Positions 35,975 to 43,608 of a stretch of DNA of 64,000 bases are shown here, in pieces. Under the pieces are notes generated by a model that was given only the letters and a program-made list of their open reading frames with translations, was not told the DNA's origin and did no database searches. The stretch spans positions 248,001 through 312,000 of the forward strand of contig JADJPA010000001.1 of the NCBI GenBank assembly GCA_016713505.1, written 5' to 3'. How positions within the stretch are numbered: position 1 is the first letter of the stretch; each line of letters begins with the position of its first letter. Both the position numbers and the translations under genes were made by a program. The DNA comes from Candidatus Competibacteraceae bacterium (lineage in GTDB: Bacteria; Pseudomonadota; Gammaproteobacteria; Competibacterales; Competibacteraceae).

Positions 35975-36060
35975 CCAGAGAGAACAATCCTTGAGGGACG
36001 CTACCATGCTTGGTTTTACCAGAGAGAATCATCTTGAAGGGCGCTACCAGGCCATGCTTG
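35975..36060 (+). repeat. Imperfect direct repeat spanning the start region of the PstS-like gene
   Basis: Copy one (about 35975-36012) reads ccagagagaacaatccttga then gggacgctacc and ATGCTTG. Copy two (about 36019-36060) reads ccagagagaatcatcttgaa then gggcgctaccaggcc and ATGCTTG. The start codon and its leader have thus been duplicated in frame. Only the second copy is followed directly by a signal peptide. Confidence 0.75.
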
Positions 36061-37094
36061 AGAAAAAAGCCCTTATCGTCATTATCATGGCAGTCTTTAC
36101 GGCCGCTGGCGCTGGTGCCCAAACCCCGCCTGATCGTTTCACCGTCGCTGGTGGTTTTACTCCTATACCATTAATGATAAAAGTAGGCGAGCAATTTGTC
36201 AGTAAAGCCCCGCAATATAAACCTCCGCAGATTTTATATAATGATACAACGACTGGTTTTAAGCTTTTTTGCGCGGGAGCCGGGCCCGAAACACCGAGTA
36301 TAAATACGGGTACCCGTAATGTTCGACCGGCTGAACTGGAGCTGTGCGATAAAAATGGCGTCAATGAGATCGTTCGGATTAATCTGGGACGTGACGCGCT
36401 TGTTGCCGCTCAGGCTGCGGGCGGTAGACTTTCCAGTTTGAGCCGAAAGGAGCTCTTTTTGGCTGTCGCCAAAGATGTTCCCGACCCAAAAGATAATGCA
36501 AAACTGATTGCCAATCCTTATAAAAGCTGGAAGGATATCAATCCCGCCCTGCCGGATCTCAAGATTCAAATACTGGCCCCGGAGTCGGGTATCGGCCTTC
36601 ATCAAACCTATATAACATCCATCGTATCGCCGGGTTGTAGACAAATCGATGCGTTTAAGGCATTAGAAACCAGTAACCCAAAAGACTTTGAGGCCGTCTG
36701 CAAGAGTTTTCGCAAGGATGACGCCTATAATGAGTACACTCGCACTCCTTCCGCTATTCAAGAATTGAAAAACAAGCCAGATATTTTAGGCATTGTGGCG
36801 TTGACCATGGTGTTGAGAGATAATTTAGTCACTTTATCCTTAGACAAGATGGAGCCGACCCTTATCAATGTTTCTCGGAATACCTATGGCCTGACATTTC
36901 CAATGTTCGTGTTTATCAAGAAATCGCATGTAGGGCTTATTCCGGGCCTTAAGGAATATTTGGCTGAACTGACCTCGGATGCCGCCATGGGCACGACAGG
37001 ATACTTCTATGATATGGGCGTCATTCCATTGCCGCTGGTCGAGCGAAAACAAATGCGGGCGGATGTCGAAACATTGAAAGTGCTGTCCAAATAG
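36054..37094 (+). CDS. PstS-like phosphate-type substrate-binding protein
   Basis: 346 aa from the ATG at 36054, chosen because it directly begins a signal peptide (LEKKALIVIIMAVFTAAGAG, cleavage near AGA-QT). Upstream in-frame ATGs at 36006 and 35991 would add a hydrophilic extension. The mature protein resembles the PstS family of periplasmic binding proteins (FTVAGGFTPIPLMIKVGEQF, VNEIVRINLGRDALVAAQAA, late FVFIKKSHVGLIPGLKEYLA). Codon use is more AT-rich than the liv genes. No pstCAB follows. Ligand identity is inferred only from the fold; an orphan phosphate or other oxyanion sensor is possible. Confidence 0.65.
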   Translation: MLEKKALIVIIMAVFTAAGAGAQTPPDRFTVAGGFTPIPLMIKVGEQFVSKAPQYKPPQILYNDTTTGFKLFCAGAGPETPSINTGTRNVRPAELELCDKNGVNEIVRINLGRDALVAAQAAGGRLSSLSRKELFLAVAKDVPDPKDNAKLIANPYKSWKDINPALPDLKIQILAPESGIGLHQTYITSIVSPGCRQIDAFKALETSNPKDFEAVCKSFRKDDAYNEYTRTPSAIQELKNKPDILGIVALTMVLRDNLVTLSLDKMEPTLINVSRNTYGLTFPMFVFIKKSHVGLIPGLKEYLAELTSDAAMGTTGYFYDMGVIPLPLVERKQMRADVETLKVLSK

Positions 37095-37104
37095 CTTGGT
37101 GATT

Positions 37105-37130
37105 GGCGCTACCGGCCAGTAGCCGGCGCC
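37105..37130 (+). terminator. Putative terminator after the PstS-like gene
   Basis: GC-rich stem GGCG/CGCC plus CCGGC/GCCGG with a 3-nt bulge and 5-nt loop, followed by TTCTC, 10 bp after the stop codon. The T-run is poor, so it may act bidirectionally or only weakly. Confidence 0.45.
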
Positions 37131-37181
37131 TTCTCAACAAACAGCCCAGCAGTGGAAGCTTGGCTTGAGGCTTCGGGACTT

Positions 37182-37625
37182 TCAAAGATAAGTGAACACA
37201 TTCAAGGGATGGCGTTTCCCCGCCAGATAATCATCGATACAACGTAACACCAGGGGGCTGCGCAATTTTGGTCCCAAGGCGACGATTTCCTGGCGGGTCA
37301 ACCACAGCGCCCGTTCGATACCCTGATCGAGCGGTTGGTCGGGATGATGCTGCAAGGCGGTGCCGACAAAACAGGTGCGCACGAAGGTATGACCCTTGGG
37401 ATGAGTCCAATAATAGACGCCGACGATGGCGTCGATTTGAACTTCCCAAGCCGTCTCTTCCAGGGTTTCGCGAATGGCCGCCGCCGCCAGCGTTTCGTGC
37501 TCGTCCAAATGGCCGGCGGGTTGGTTGTAAACCAACCCGTCACCGTCGGCGTACTCCTCGACCAGCAGAAAGCGGCCATCGCGTTCGACGATGGTGGCGA
37601 CGGTCAGGTGTGGTGACCAATCCAT
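37182..37625 (-). CDS. nudJ: NUDIX phosphatase NudJ
   Basis: 147 aa, the length of E. coli NudJ (YmfB), which hydrolyses HMP-pyrophosphate and nucleoside di/triphosphates. It starts DWSPHLTVATIVERDGRFLL. The Nudix box runs from GHLDEHETLAAAAIRETLEE at about 39-58; the usual Gly after the EE pair is Ala (EETAW). The C-terminal LRSPLVLRCIDDYLAGKRHP matches NudJ. It lies 15 bp after the DUF3365 gene and is probably co-transcribed with it. Confidence 0.88.
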   Translation of the reverse strand: MDWSPHLTVATIVERDGRFLLVEEYADGDGLVYNQPAGHLDEHETLAAAAIRETLEETAWEVQIDAIVGVYYWTHPKGHTFVRTCFVGTALQHHPDQPLDQGIERALWLTRQEIVALGPKLRSPLVLRCIDDYLAGKRHPLNVFTYL

Positions 37626-37640
37626 GCAATGTCCTTTCTA

Positions 37641-38252
37641 TCAGGGAACCGGCGCGGCCAGGGTGAACGCGCCGCGCAGGTCGCCTTCCTTGAAACCGCG
37701 CGCCTGATCGTTCGGATACAGTTCCTTCAGCTTGGCCTCCACCTCGGCCTCGATGCTCTCGCCGTGACATTTCACGCAGAGCGCGGCGGTGGGGATGGCT
37801 TTCATGTAGCGAAACGTTTTTTTGCCTTGATCGTCTTCGATCACCGCGGCAAATTCCAGCGAATCAGCAGGTTCGCCTTGTTCCTTGCGGGCTTCGAACT
37901 GTTTGAGCACCGCCAGTTCCCAGTTGTCCGGCGCATTGTCGGGATTGCGGATTTTCAGGCTGGTCCGACCGATCAGGATGCCCTTTTGCTGAGAAAAATC
38001 CGTGGCGATTTGTCCGGCTTTATCGTGGCAGACGCTGATGCCGTTGGCTGGACCGCCGTTATCGATGGCGTGTTGCAGGGCCTCTTTCAAAGCGGCGCCG
38101 AATTGTTGAGCCGCTTCCCGGCTGGCGATGATTTCGGGCGGCGTTTTTTCCGGGGATTTCTTCGGGGGCGCGGCGGTCCCTAAGTAGGGAGCCAGTGCGA
38201 TGCCGGTAGCCAGCAGCATTACGCCCAGGGCGGGAATTGAAACGAATCGCAT
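37641..38252 (-). CDS. Periplasmic DUF3365 (Tll0287-like) haem protein
   Basis: 203 aa from the ATG at 38252, with AGGGAGAA about 8 bp upstream. Signal peptide at residues 1-28 or so (FVSIPALGVMLLATGIALAP). The mature part is a Tll0287-like sensor/haem domain: AAQQFGAALKEALQHAIDNG, ISVCHDKAGQIA, and a CxxCH haem-c motif CVKCH near position 160. The family is thought to bind haem c and sense redox or small ligands. Partner unknown. First gene of a two-gene unit with nudJ. Confidence 0.85.
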   Translation of the reverse strand: MRFVSIPALGVMLLATGIALAPYLGTAAPPKKSPEKTPPEIIASREAAQQFGAALKEALQHAIDNGGPANGISVCHDKAGQIATDFSQQKGILIGRTSLKIRNPDNAPDNWELAVLKQFEARKEQGEPADSLEFAAVIEDDQGKKTFRYMKAIPTAALCVKCHGESIEAEVEAKLKELYPNDQARGFKEGDLRGAFTLAAPVP

Positions 38253-38383
38253 GTGCGGATTCTCCCTGTTGGGTCGATACTTTGGCAACAGTATAGGTGA
38301 ATCGGTCTCACCTGTGGATTGTCCCCAATTTGGCCGTTCTCATTCAAGGTTTTAATACCGGAAAGCCAATAGCGAGGTGCCTG

Positions 38384-38713
38384 ATGAATCTGTCCGAGAA
38401 GCTGTGTGTCCCTTGTCGCGGCGGCATTCCGCCGCTCGCGCTGGCTGAGGCTGAAACCTTGTTGGAGCAAGCACCGGGTTGGCGGTTGCTGGAAAACGGC
38501 ACCCGGTTGGAGCGCCAGTTCCGCTTCAAGGATTTCGCCGCCGCGTTGGCGTTCGTCAATCGAGTCGGCGAACTGGCGGAACGGGAAGGGCATCATCCCG
38601 ACCTCGGTTTTGGTTGGGGGTACGTCAACGTGTTGCTGTATACCCATAAAATAAAAGGTCTGCACGAGAATGATTTCATCGTGGCGGCCAAGATCAACCA
38701 ACTGCCCGCCTGA
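38384..38713 (+). CDS. phhB: Pterin-4a-carbinolamine dehydratase PhhB
   Basis: 109 aa from the ATG at 38384, with GAGGTG 6 bp upstream. It regenerates pterin cofactor for aromatic amino-acid hydroxylases. The active-site histidine pair and Pro-Asp are in REGHHPDLGFGWGYVNVLLY; WRLLENGTRLERQFRFKDFA precedes them. No phenylalanine hydroxylase gene is adjacent. It is convergent with glk. Confidence 0.93.
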   Translation: MNLSEKLCVPCRGGIPPLALAEAETLLEQAPGWRLLENGTRLERQFRFKDFAAALAFVNRVGELAEREGHHPDLGFGWGYVNVLLYTHKIKGLHENDFIVAAKINQLPA

Positions 38714-38736
38714 TGGACGTGCGTCTGATCGAACCG

Positions 38737-39696
38737 TCAACCCAGCGCCGCCGCCGCGCCTCTTAATGCCGGATTGGCGGCGGTGATCACCCAAGTCGGG
38801 ATGGCGGCCAGATACGCGCTGAACCGGCCTTTGGTTTCGAAGCGCGCTCTGAACGAGGAACGATCGAACAACTGTCCCAAGCGGGGAACGATGCCGCCGC
38901 CGATATAGACGCCGCCGCGCGCGCCCAAAGTGATCGCCAGATTGCCCGCCGCCGTGCCCAGCGCGCCGCAAAACAGTTCCAGCACCTCGATGCAATGCGG
39001 GCAGCTTTCCGCCATGGCCCGGTCGGTGATGTCGGCCGGGGCCAGATTTTCGGCCCGCCAGCCTTGGATTTCAGCGAGCGCGGTGTAGGCGTTGACCAAG
39101 CCGGGCCCGGACAACAGCCGTTCGGGTGAGACATGGCCGAAGCGCTGCTGTAAGACTTGATAGACCGCCCATTCCCGCGCGTCGGAGGCGGAAAAGGTGA
39201 CATGGCCGCCTTCGGCTTCCAGCGGAATCCAGTGGTTGCCCGACCATACCAGCCCCGATACGCCCAAGCCGGTGCCCGCGCCCAACAAGGCGATGGGGGC
39301 CTTTTCAACCGTCATGCCACCGCCGACCGCCCGGCGTTCGTCCGGACCGAGCAGCGGCAGCGCCAGCGCCAGCGCCGTGAAGTCGTTCAGAATCACCAGT
39401 CGTTCTAACCCCAACGCCTGACGGGCCGCCTCCGTGGAAAACGACCACGGGCTGTTGGTGAATTGAATCCAATCGCCGGTGATAGGCGTAGCGACGGCGA
39501 CGGCGGCGCGCCGCGGACGCGGTTCTGGAATATCGCGCAAATAGGCGGCGGCGGCCTCAATCAAATCGGGATAGGCGGCGCCGCTCAGAATGCGCTCGGC
39601 GCTAATGCGACCATCCGGCGCTGCCAGGGCGAAACGAGCGTTGGTGCCGCCGATGTCGGCGATCAAATCCGGGGTCTTGGTCGTGTGCTGGGTCAT
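38737..39696 (-). CDS. glk: Glucokinase Glk
   Basis: 319 aa, bacterial-type glucokinase (not the ROK family). Phosphate-1 motif LIADIGGTNARFALA at about 10-24, catalytic Asp in VILNDFTALALALP, GAGTGLGVSGLVW, EAEGGHVTFSASDARE and GGVYIGGGIVPRL. It feeds glucose into glycolysis and, with glgB in this window, fits glycogen cycling. Divergent from aceA. Confidence 0.96.
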   Translation of the reverse strand: MTQHTTKTPDLIADIGGTNARFALAAPDGRISAERILSGAAYPDLIEAAAAYLRDIPEPRPRRAAVAVATPITGDWIQFTNSPWSFSTEAARQALGLERLVILNDFTALALALPLLGPDERRAVGGGMTVEKAPIALLGAGTGLGVSGLVWSGNHWIPLEAEGGHVTFSASDAREWAVYQVLQQRFGHVSPERLLSGPGLVNAYTALAEIQGWRAENLAPADITDRAMAESCPHCIEVLELFCGALGTAAGNLAITLGARGGVYIGGGIVPRLGQLFDRSSFRARFETKGRFSAYLAAIPTWVITAANPALRGAAAALG

Positions 39697-39916
39697 GGCC
39701 GGTTTCCTGCCGATTGAAAGGGTGCGCTGATGCGAGGGTGGGGGCAGTCAAGATGTAATCAACTTGTAAAATGTTGCATAGCGGCATTAAGATAACCACA
39801 ATTTCTCGATGTGCCTTCAATTCTACGACATAAAATCGTGCGGGGCTTTTTCGAAAAATCGCAGCGAGCAGGTTTTGAGCCACAATGCCATAAACCCCCA
39901 AAGAGGATAGAAAAAA

Positions 39917-41209
39917 ATGTCATTTCTAAGCGTTGAACAACTGAAAAAAGATTGGGCCGAGAATCCCCGCTGGAAGGGCATCAAGCGCGGCTACAGCGCC
40001 GAGGATGTCGTGCGGCTGCGCGGCAATCTACCGGTCGAGTACAGCCTGGCGCAACGAGGCGCCGAAAAGCTGTGGAATCTGATCACCACCACTCCCTACG
40101 TCAACTGTCTGGGCGCGCTGACCGGCGGTCAGGCGATGCAGCAGGCCAAGGCCGGGGTCAAGGCGATTTATCTGTCCGGCTGGCAGGTCGCCGCCGACAA
40201 CAACACCTATATGTCGATGTATCCTGATCAGTCCTTATATCCGGTCGATTCGGTGCCGGTGGTGGTCGAGCGCATCAACAACACCTTCAAGCGCGCCGAC
40301 GAAATTCAATGCGCCCGCGGCATCGGGCCGGGTCAAAAAGACTTCGTGGATTATTTCCTGCCCATCGTCGGCGACGCCGAAGCCGGTTTCGGCGGGGTGC
40401 TGAACGCGCATGAGTTGATGAAGCGGATGATTCGCGCCGGGGCGGCGGGCGTCCATTTCGAGGATCAACTGGCCTCGGTCAAGAAGTGCGGCCACATGGG
40501 CGGCAAGGTGCTGGTGCCGAGCCAGGAAGCGGTACAGAAATTGATCGCCGCCCGCTTGGCGGCGGATGTTTACGGGGTTCCGACGGTCCTGTTGGCCCGC
40601 ACCGACGCCGAAGCGGCCGACCTGTTGACCAGCGACTGCGACGAGAACGACAAGCCGTTTTGCACTGGCGAACGCACCGTCGAAGGCTTCTACAAGACCA
40701 AGAAAGGTCTGGATCAGGCGATTTCGCGCGGCCTGGCCTACGCACCCTACGCCGACATGGTGTGGTGCGAGACCGGCACGCCCGATCTCAACTTCGCCAA
40801 GAAATTCGCCGAAGCCATCCAGGCCAAGAATCCGGGCAAGATGCTGGCCTACAACTGCTCGCCGTCCTTCAACTGGAAGAAGAATCTGGACGACGCCACC
40901 ATCGCCAAGTTCCAGCGCGAGCTAGGCGCGATGGGCTACAAATACCAATTTATCACTTTGGCCGGTATCCACAATATGTGGTACAACATGTTCGATCTAT
41001 CCCAAGATTATGTGAAGCGCGGGATGTCGGCCTATGTCGAAAAGGTGCAAGAGCCGGAATTTGCGGCTCGCGACCGGGGCTACACCTTCGTCAGCCACCA
41101 GCAAGAAGTCGGTACCGGCTACTTCGACGACGTGACCACCGTCATTCAGGGCGGCGTATCCTCGGTGACCGCGCTGACCGGTTCCACGGAAGAAGAGCAG
41201 TTCCACTGA
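39917..41209 (+). CDS. aceA: Isocitrate lyase AceA
   Basis: 430 aa. It splits isocitrate into succinate and glyoxylate. The catalytic loop is VKKCGHMGGKVLVPSQEAV. Other signatures: GWQVAADNNTYMSMYPDQSL, LARTDAEAADLLTSD, LAYNCSPSFNWKKNLD. A GAGGA ribosome-binding site lies 9 bp upstream. The 220-bp upstream region (39697-39916) has a weak -35/-10 candidate (TTGTAA/TAAGAT at 39764-39793) and a 12-bp palindrome TTTTTCGAAAAA (39847-39858). A strong terminator separates it from aceB. Confidence 0.97.
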   Translation: MSFLSVEQLKKDWAENPRWKGIKRGYSAEDVVRLRGNLPVEYSLAQRGAEKLWNLITTTPYVNCLGALTGGQAMQQAKAGVKAIYLSGWQVAADNNTYMSMYPDQSLYPVDSVPVVVERINNTFKRADEIQCARGIGPGQKDFVDYFLPIVGDAEAGFGGVLNAHELMKRMIRAGAAGVHFEDQLASVKKCGHMGGKVLVPSQEAVQKLIAARLAADVYGVPTVLLARTDAEAADLLTSDCDENDKPFCTGERTVEGFYKTKKGLDQAISRGLAYAPYADMVWCETGTPDLNFAKKFAEAIQAKNPGKMLAYNCSPSFNWKKNLDDATIAKFQRELGAMGYKYQFITLAGIHNMWYNMFDLSQDYVKRGMSAYVEKVQEPEFAARDRGYTFVSHQQEVGTGYFDDVTTVIQGGVSSVTALTGSTEEEQFH

Positions 41210-41270
41210 GCGTTGTAGCCGCCGTCCGCCGCTGGTGAGGCCGATGGCGGAGGTTGCGTCTGACTCATTG

Positions 41271-41297
41271 CCCGGAGAGGTCTCTCTCCGGGTTTTT
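41271..41297 (+). terminator. Rho-independent terminator between aceA and aceB
   Basis: Perfect nine-base-pair stem CCCGGAGAG (41271-41279) and CTCTCCGGG (41284-41292), loop of four, then TTTTT at 41293-41297. It suggests aceA and aceB are separate transcription units or are attenuated relative to each other. Confidence 0.85.
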
Positions 41298-41342
41298 CGC
41301 GTTGGGACGCCAGTCTTTTTCAATGCAAAGGCCGTATTTCCT

Positions 41343-41348
41343 TATAAT
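41343..41348 (+). promoter_or_regulatory. -10 box of a probable aceB promoter
   Basis: A perfect TATAAT lies 37 bp before the aceB start and just after the aceA terminator. The -35 region (about 41318-41325) is AT-rich but poor in consensus, so an activator may be needed. Confidence 0.5.
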
Positions 41349-41384
41349 CATTCCTTGTACCCCCATTCCTTCGAGGAGCGATCC

Positions 41385-42983
41385 GTGAGCCTCAACCTAC
41401 CTGCTGGCGTGCAAGTGAACGCCCCGCTTCATCCCCGTTTCGACGAAATTCTGACGCACGACGCGCTCGCCTTGGTCGCCAAGCTGCACCGAGCTTTCGA
41501 ACCGCGCCGTCAGGAATTGTTGAAAAAGCGCATCGAGCGTCAAGCTCGCATCGACGCCGGCGAGATGCCCGATTTTCTGCCCGAGACCCAGCACATTCGT
41601 CAAGGCGATTGGAAGATCGCGCCGCTGCCGAAGGCGTTGGAGCGCCGCCGCACTGAAATCACCGGTCCGGTCGAGCGCAAAATGATCATCAACGCCTACA
41701 ACTCCGGCGCTGATTCCTACATGACCGACTTCGAGGATTCCAACAGCCCCAACTGGTACAACCAGATTCAGGGCCAGGTGAATCTGGTCGACGCCATCCG
41801 CCGCAATCTCAGTTTCGTCAATGAAGCCGGTAAGGAATACAAACTCAACGACACCATCGCCACGCTGCAAATTCGCCCGCGCGGCTGGCATCTGGACGAG
41901 AAGCACATGCTGGTGGACGGCCAGCGCGTCTCCGGCGGCATCTTCGATTTCGGGCTGGTGTTCTTCCACAACGCCAAGGAGCAGATCGCCCGTGGCGCGG
42001 GACCGTTCTACTACCTGCCGAAGATGGAAAGCCATCTGGAAGCGCGGCTGTGGAACGACATTTTCTGCCTGGCGCAGGACGAACTGGGGATCCCGCGCGG
42101 CACCATCAAGGCGACCGTGCTGGTCGAGACCATCCTCGCGACCTTTGAAATGGAAGAGATTCTGTACGAACTGCGCGAGCACAGCGCCGGCCTTAACGCC
42201 GGGCGTTGGGATTACATTTTTAGCTGCATCAAGAAATTTAAGAAGAATAAAAACTTCTGTCTGGCCAATCGCGGCGCGATCACCATGGAAGTACCGTTCA
42301 TGCGCTCCTACGCGTTGCAACTGGTCAAGATCTGCCACAAGCGCGGCGCGCCGGCGATGGGCGGGATGTCGGCGCTGATTCCGATCAAGGATGATCCGGT
42401 CGCCAACGAAAAGGCGCTGGCCGGCATCCGTCACGACAAGACCCGCGACGCCAACGACGGTTTCGACGGCGGTTGGGTGGCCCATCCCGGCCTGGTGCCT
42501 ATCGCCCACGAGGAATTCGTTAAGGTGCTGGGCGACAAGCCGAATCAATGGCAAAAGCAGCGCGACGAAGTGTTCGCCGCCAAGGATTTTCTGAACTTCA
42601 ATCCCGAAACGCCGATCACCGAGGCCGGTCTTCGCAACAACATCAACGTCGGCATCCACTATTTGGGTTCGTGGCTGGCGGGTAACGGCTGCGTGCCGAT
42701 TCACAACTTGATGGAAGACGCCGCCACCGCCGAAATCTCCCGCTCGCAGGTCTGGCAATGGGTGGTCAGTCCCAAGGGTACGCTGGACGACGGCCGCAAG
42801 GTCACCGCCGAACTGGTGCGCGGACTGATTCCCGAGGAGTTGGCGAAGGTCAAGAAGACGGTCAGCGCGCAGGGCGAGGCTACCGCGACCTACGAGCAGG
42901 CCGCCGGCATTTTCGAGAAGATGTCACTCGATCCGAACTATCCGGAGTTCCTGACCCTGCCGCTGTATGAAGCGATGGATTGA
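41385..42983 (+). CDS. aceB: Malate synthase AceB
   Basis: 532 aa from a GTG at 41385 with GAGGAG 6 bp upstream; the open frame extends further 5' but that part contains the aceA terminator. It condenses glyoxylate with acetyl-CoA. Malate synthase A features: SYMTDFEDSNSPNWYNQIQG, TLQIRPRGWHLDEKHMLVDG, the Glu in VLVETILATFEMEEILYELR and GVGIH-like NNINVGIHYLGSWLAGNGCV. No aceK follows. A terminator lies 30 bp after the stop. Confidence 0.97.
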   Translation: MSLNLPAGVQVNAPLHPRFDEILTHDALALVAKLHRAFEPRRQELLKKRIERQARIDAGEMPDFLPETQHIRQGDWKIAPLPKALERRRTEITGPVERKMIINAYNSGADSYMTDFEDSNSPNWYNQIQGQVNLVDAIRRNLSFVNEAGKEYKLNDTIATLQIRPRGWHLDEKHMLVDGQRVSGGIFDFGLVFFHNAKEQIARGAGPFYYLPKMESHLEARLWNDIFCLAQDELGIPRGTIKATVLVETILATFEMEEILYELREHSAGLNAGRWDYIFSCIKKFKKNKNFCLANRGAITMEVPFMRSYALQLVKICHKRGAPAMGGMSALIPIKDDPVANEKALAGIRHDKTRDANDGFDGGWVAHPGLVPIAHEEFVKVLGDKPNQWQKQRDEVFAAKDFLNFNPETPITEAGLRNNINVGIHYLGSWLAGNGCVPIHNLMEDAATAEISRSQVWQWVVSPKGTLDDGRKVTAELVRGLIPEELAKVKKTVSAQGEATATYEQAAGIFEKMSLDPNYPEFLTLPLYEAMD

Positions 42984-43013
42984 ACTGCCTTTGACGGGGT
43001 TTGCCGTAAGACG

Positions 43014-43040
43014 ACGCTCGGGAAACCGGGCGTTGTTTTT
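43014..43040 (+). terminator. Rho-independent terminator after aceB
   Basis: Eight-base-pair stem ACGCTCGG / CCGGGCGT (one G-U pair) with a GAAA tetraloop, followed by TGTTTTT. It lies 30 bp beyond the aceB stop. Confidence 0.8.
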
Positions 43041-43064
43041 GCGTGGCGAACCCACACTGACAAT

Positions 43065-43586
43065 ATGGTCATGCCCGATGCTATAAAGCTCTACAGCGCC
43101 GCGACATTAGACGCCCTAAGCGCGGAGGCGGCTCGTTTGCCGCGTCTGCGCAAGAATTTGAACGTGCATCCGGGGTTGGAAGACCCCATCCAACGTTTGT
43201 TCAATGCGTTGGAGCCTGGTACTTATGCCCGCCCGCATCGCCACGCGCGCGATAGCGGTTGGGAGTTGATGGTGGTGGTGCGGGGTGCGTTCGCCGTGCT
43301 TTTTTTCGACGATGCGGGCCGGATTCTGACACGCGTTGACCTGCGCGCCAATGAGGGCGCTTGTGCGGTGGAAGTTCCGGCCCGCGCTTGGCACTGCGTG
43401 GTGAGTCTTGCACCCGGCACCCTCATGTTCGAGGTCAAACCCGGACCGTATTCACCGGTCGAGGACAAGGATTTCGCGGCCTGGGCGCCGCCCGAGGGTG
43501 ACCCGTGGGCGCCGGCCTGGGTGGGTTGGTTCGAGACCGCGCTGCCCGGCGATCGGATGGGACATCAGTTCGTCTTTTGCTCCTGA
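43065..43586 (+). CDS. WbuC-family cupin metalloprotein
   Basis: 173 aa; a second start two codons later (43071) is equally possible and neither has a clear ribosome-binding site. A cupin barrel follows a short helical N-terminus: ARLPRLRKNLNVHPGLEDPI, PHRHARDSGWELMVVVRGAF, then GACAVEVPARAWHCVVSLAP and FEVKPGPYSP. The His residues of PHRH, the Glu in WELMVV and the later WHCVV His form a metal site. WbuC proteins are often near O-antigen genes; here the neighbours are aceB and an MFS transporter. Substrate unknown. Confidence 0.85.
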   Translation: MVMPDAIKLYSAATLDALSAEAARLPRLRKNLNVHPGLEDPIQRLFNALEPGTYARPHRHARDSGWELMVVVRGAFAVLFFDDAGRILTRVDLRANEGACAVEVPARAWHCVVSLAPGTLMFEVKPGPYSPVEDKDFAAWAPPEGDPWAPAWVGWFETALPGDRMGHQFVFCS

Positions 43587-43608
43587 GCTGCTTTAGACGC
43601 ATCAAGTG

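Noticed and set aside
41397..42758. 453-codon open frame opposite aceB
   Set aside because: Antisense shadow of malate synthase with low-complexity translation.
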